From: Amycolatopsis palatopharyngis
GTDB lineage: Bacteria > Actinomycetota > Actinomycetes > Mycobacteriales > Pseudonocardiaceae
Assembly (NCBI RefSeq): GCF_003385185.1
Contig: NZ_PQHZ01000060.1
Location: 1-33,505, forward strand
Length of the DNA stretch: 33,505 nt
Reading direction: 5' to 3'
Shown: positions 32,828-33,505 of the stretch, piece after piece
How the letters are laid out: every line of letters starts with the position of its first letter
Numbering within the stretch: the first letter of the stretch is position 1
The notes under the pieces: generated by a model
The model's database searches: none
The model's input: the letters and a program-made list of their open reading frames with translations, nothing else
What the model was told of the DNA's origin: nothing
Program-made: the position numbers and the translations under genes

Positions 32828-33300
32828 ACATCAAGCCCCTACACCAAGACGACATCCCCGCCATCCTCGAACTGATGGAACTCGGCGCGCCCTACATCCG
32901 GCCCCGCACCGCATCCGACTACTGGCTCTACGCCAACCTGTTCTCCACCACCTGCCCCATCGCCACCGAGCAAGACCAGATCATCGGCACGATCATCGCC
33001 TTCCGCAGCCAAGACCACCCCGACGACCTCTACATCCAGGACGTCATCACCCACCCCGACCACCGCCGCAAAGGCATCTCCACCGCCCTCCTGGACTCCG
33101 TGCGTGACACCGGTCAACGCTTCGGTTGCCGCCGGCTGTACCTCACGTCCGAACCCGATAACACCGCCGCCCACGCCACCTGGACCCAGAAAGGGTTCAC
33201 CAACACTCCTGGAGATCACACCATCAACGGCATCTCCGTTGTCTCCGACTACAAAGGCCCCGACAAGCATCGGGCCGTCTACGAACTCCGATTGACCTAA
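32824..33300 (+). CDS. GNAT-family N-acetyltransferase
   Basis: This 158-residue acetyltransferase has the acetyl-CoA-binding signature HPDHRRKGISTALLD, preceded by LYIQDVITH (beta 4) and followed by CRRLYLTSEPDNTAAHATWT, typical of GNAT motif A/B. The general pattern (TASDYWLYANLFSTTCPIA near the start) resembles diaminobutyrate acetyltransferases of the EctA type, but no ectoine genes are nearby. The GTG at 32824 overlaps the stop of the fused regulator by 4 bp (GTGA); a longer frame starting at 32539 overlaps the HUMPS coding region and is rejected. It is co-translated with the regulator and might modify the product, an intermediate, or the regulator. Confidence 0.88.
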   Translation: MNIKPLHQDDIPAILELMELGAPYIRPRTASDYWLYANLFSTTCPIATEQDQIIGTIIAFRSQDHPDDLYIQDVITHPDHRRKGISTALLDSVRDTGQRFGCRRLYLTSEPDNTAAHATWTQKGFTNTPGDHTINGISVVSDYKGPDKHRAVYELRLT

Positions 33301-33364
33301 ACCACCGATGATGGTGAACGCTACCCAGAACGTTATCCCCCGCATTCACGTAAAGCTCCACACC

Positions 33365-33388
33365 AGACTGTCCCCGAGGGGTCTGTAA
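33365..33388 (+). terminator. Possible terminator hairpin after the GNAT gene
   Basis: CAGAC...CCCC-GA-GGGGTCTG forms an imperfect hairpin about 65 bp after the GNAT stop. The predicted apical loop is very small and a bulge is needed, so support is weak. Part of it may belong to the end of the neighbouring insertion sequence. Confidence 0.3.
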
Positions 33389-33505
33389 CAGGAACGGTGT
33401 TTTCGGCGTTCGTGGTTAGTACTTCTCGGCGCCCGGCCAGCGGTCACCGAACGTGTTGGCGAACGCGTTCAATGCGGGTTTCCATCGCATGGTCCACCGG
33501 GCTTG
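33378..33505 (-). mobile_element. IS256-family-like insertion sequence, partial
   Basis: The right edge of the window enters an insertion sequence whose transposase reads on the minus strand. The element end probably lies near GGGTCTGTAACAGGAACGGTGT (about 33378-33400), which resembles the terminal inverted repeats of actinobacterial IS256 elements. The opposite end is outside the window, so the repeat and target duplication cannot be confirmed. Confidence 0.5.
33416..33505 (-). CDS. Transposase C-terminal fragment (IS256-type), 5' partial
   Basis: Twenty-nine codons and a TAA (33418-33416) are in view. The residues include RWKPALNAFANTFGDRWPG, the characteristic C terminus of IS256-family transposases of actinomycetes. 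The catalytic DDE region lies outside the window. The gene may be intact or truncated. It points toward the biosynthetic cluster and marks its right-hand limit. Confidence 0.7.
   Translation of the reverse strand, partial: QARWTMRWKPALNAFANTFGDRWPGAEKY

Noticed and set aside
1..33505. CRISPR array, rRNA genes or prophage structural genes
   Set aside because: No regularly spaced repeats, rRNA sequence or phage head/tail proteins were seen on either strand.

Overview
The window is GC-rich and has the codon bias, GTG/TTG start codons and gene content of a filamentous actinomycete. The dnaE fragment looks like that of a Pseudonocardiales-type genome, but I cannot assign a genus. One core gene, the 3' end of dnaE, lies at the left edge. 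The remainder is accessory DNA in four blocks, ending in a fragment of an IS256-type insertion sequence.

Block 1 (about 1.67-11.75 kb, minus strand) is a defence island. Its operon reads SNF2-type helicase with a DUF3883 tail, then a DUF1156-type adenine-specific DNA methylase, then a DUF499-type P-loop ATPase. This is the Helicase-Methylase-ATPase (Hma) gene set, related to parts of type 3 BREX but without PglZ, BrxA or BrxF. A small P-loop kinase gene lies upstream.

Block 2 (about 11.7-15.6 kb) is a gene graveyard with a few intact small genes. It holds two groups of frame-broken remnants, a short protein resembling EACC1 paired with a HEPN-motif protein (Rx4H), the 3' half of an NrtR-type Nudix regulator pseudogene, and an unknown 147-residue protein preceded by an inverted repeat.

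Block 3 (about 15.6-18.4 kb) holds two convergent toxin-immunity pairs. Each is a DddA-like cytidine deaminase followed by an overlapping Imm1-family immunity gene. Between the pairs lies the 3' part of a tRNA-Lys(TTT) gene with a terminator hairpin, which looks like an attachment-site scar. In the left toxin the zinc-binding His of the HVE motif is Asp; the right toxin keeps HVE.

Block 4 (about 18.4-33.3 kb) is a probable biosynthetic cluster. The minus-strand genes are tightly packed, with many ATGA overlaps. They encode two thymidylate-synthase-fold enzymes, both with Asp where thymidylate synthase has its dUMP-selecting Asn (a hallmark of dCMP/CMP hydroxymethylases), an NDP-sugar epimerase, a NodU/CmcH-type carbamoyltransferase, a glycosyltransferase, a P-loop nucleotide kinase-like protein, a SAM methyltransferase, two APH-fold phosphotransferases, a histidine phosphatase and a UDP-glucose dehydrogenase. 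Divergently transcribed is a 1029-residue HTH-NTPase-HEAT-HUMPS fusion, whose OMP decarboxylase/HPS-like domain lacks the catalytic Lys, followed by an overlapping GNAT gene. My working model is a 5-hydroxymethyl-cytosine nucleotide that is glycosylated and/or carbamoylated, as a nucleoside natural product or a modified nucleotide pool, under control of a regulator that senses a phosphorylated ligand. I do not recognise this combination as a described pathway.
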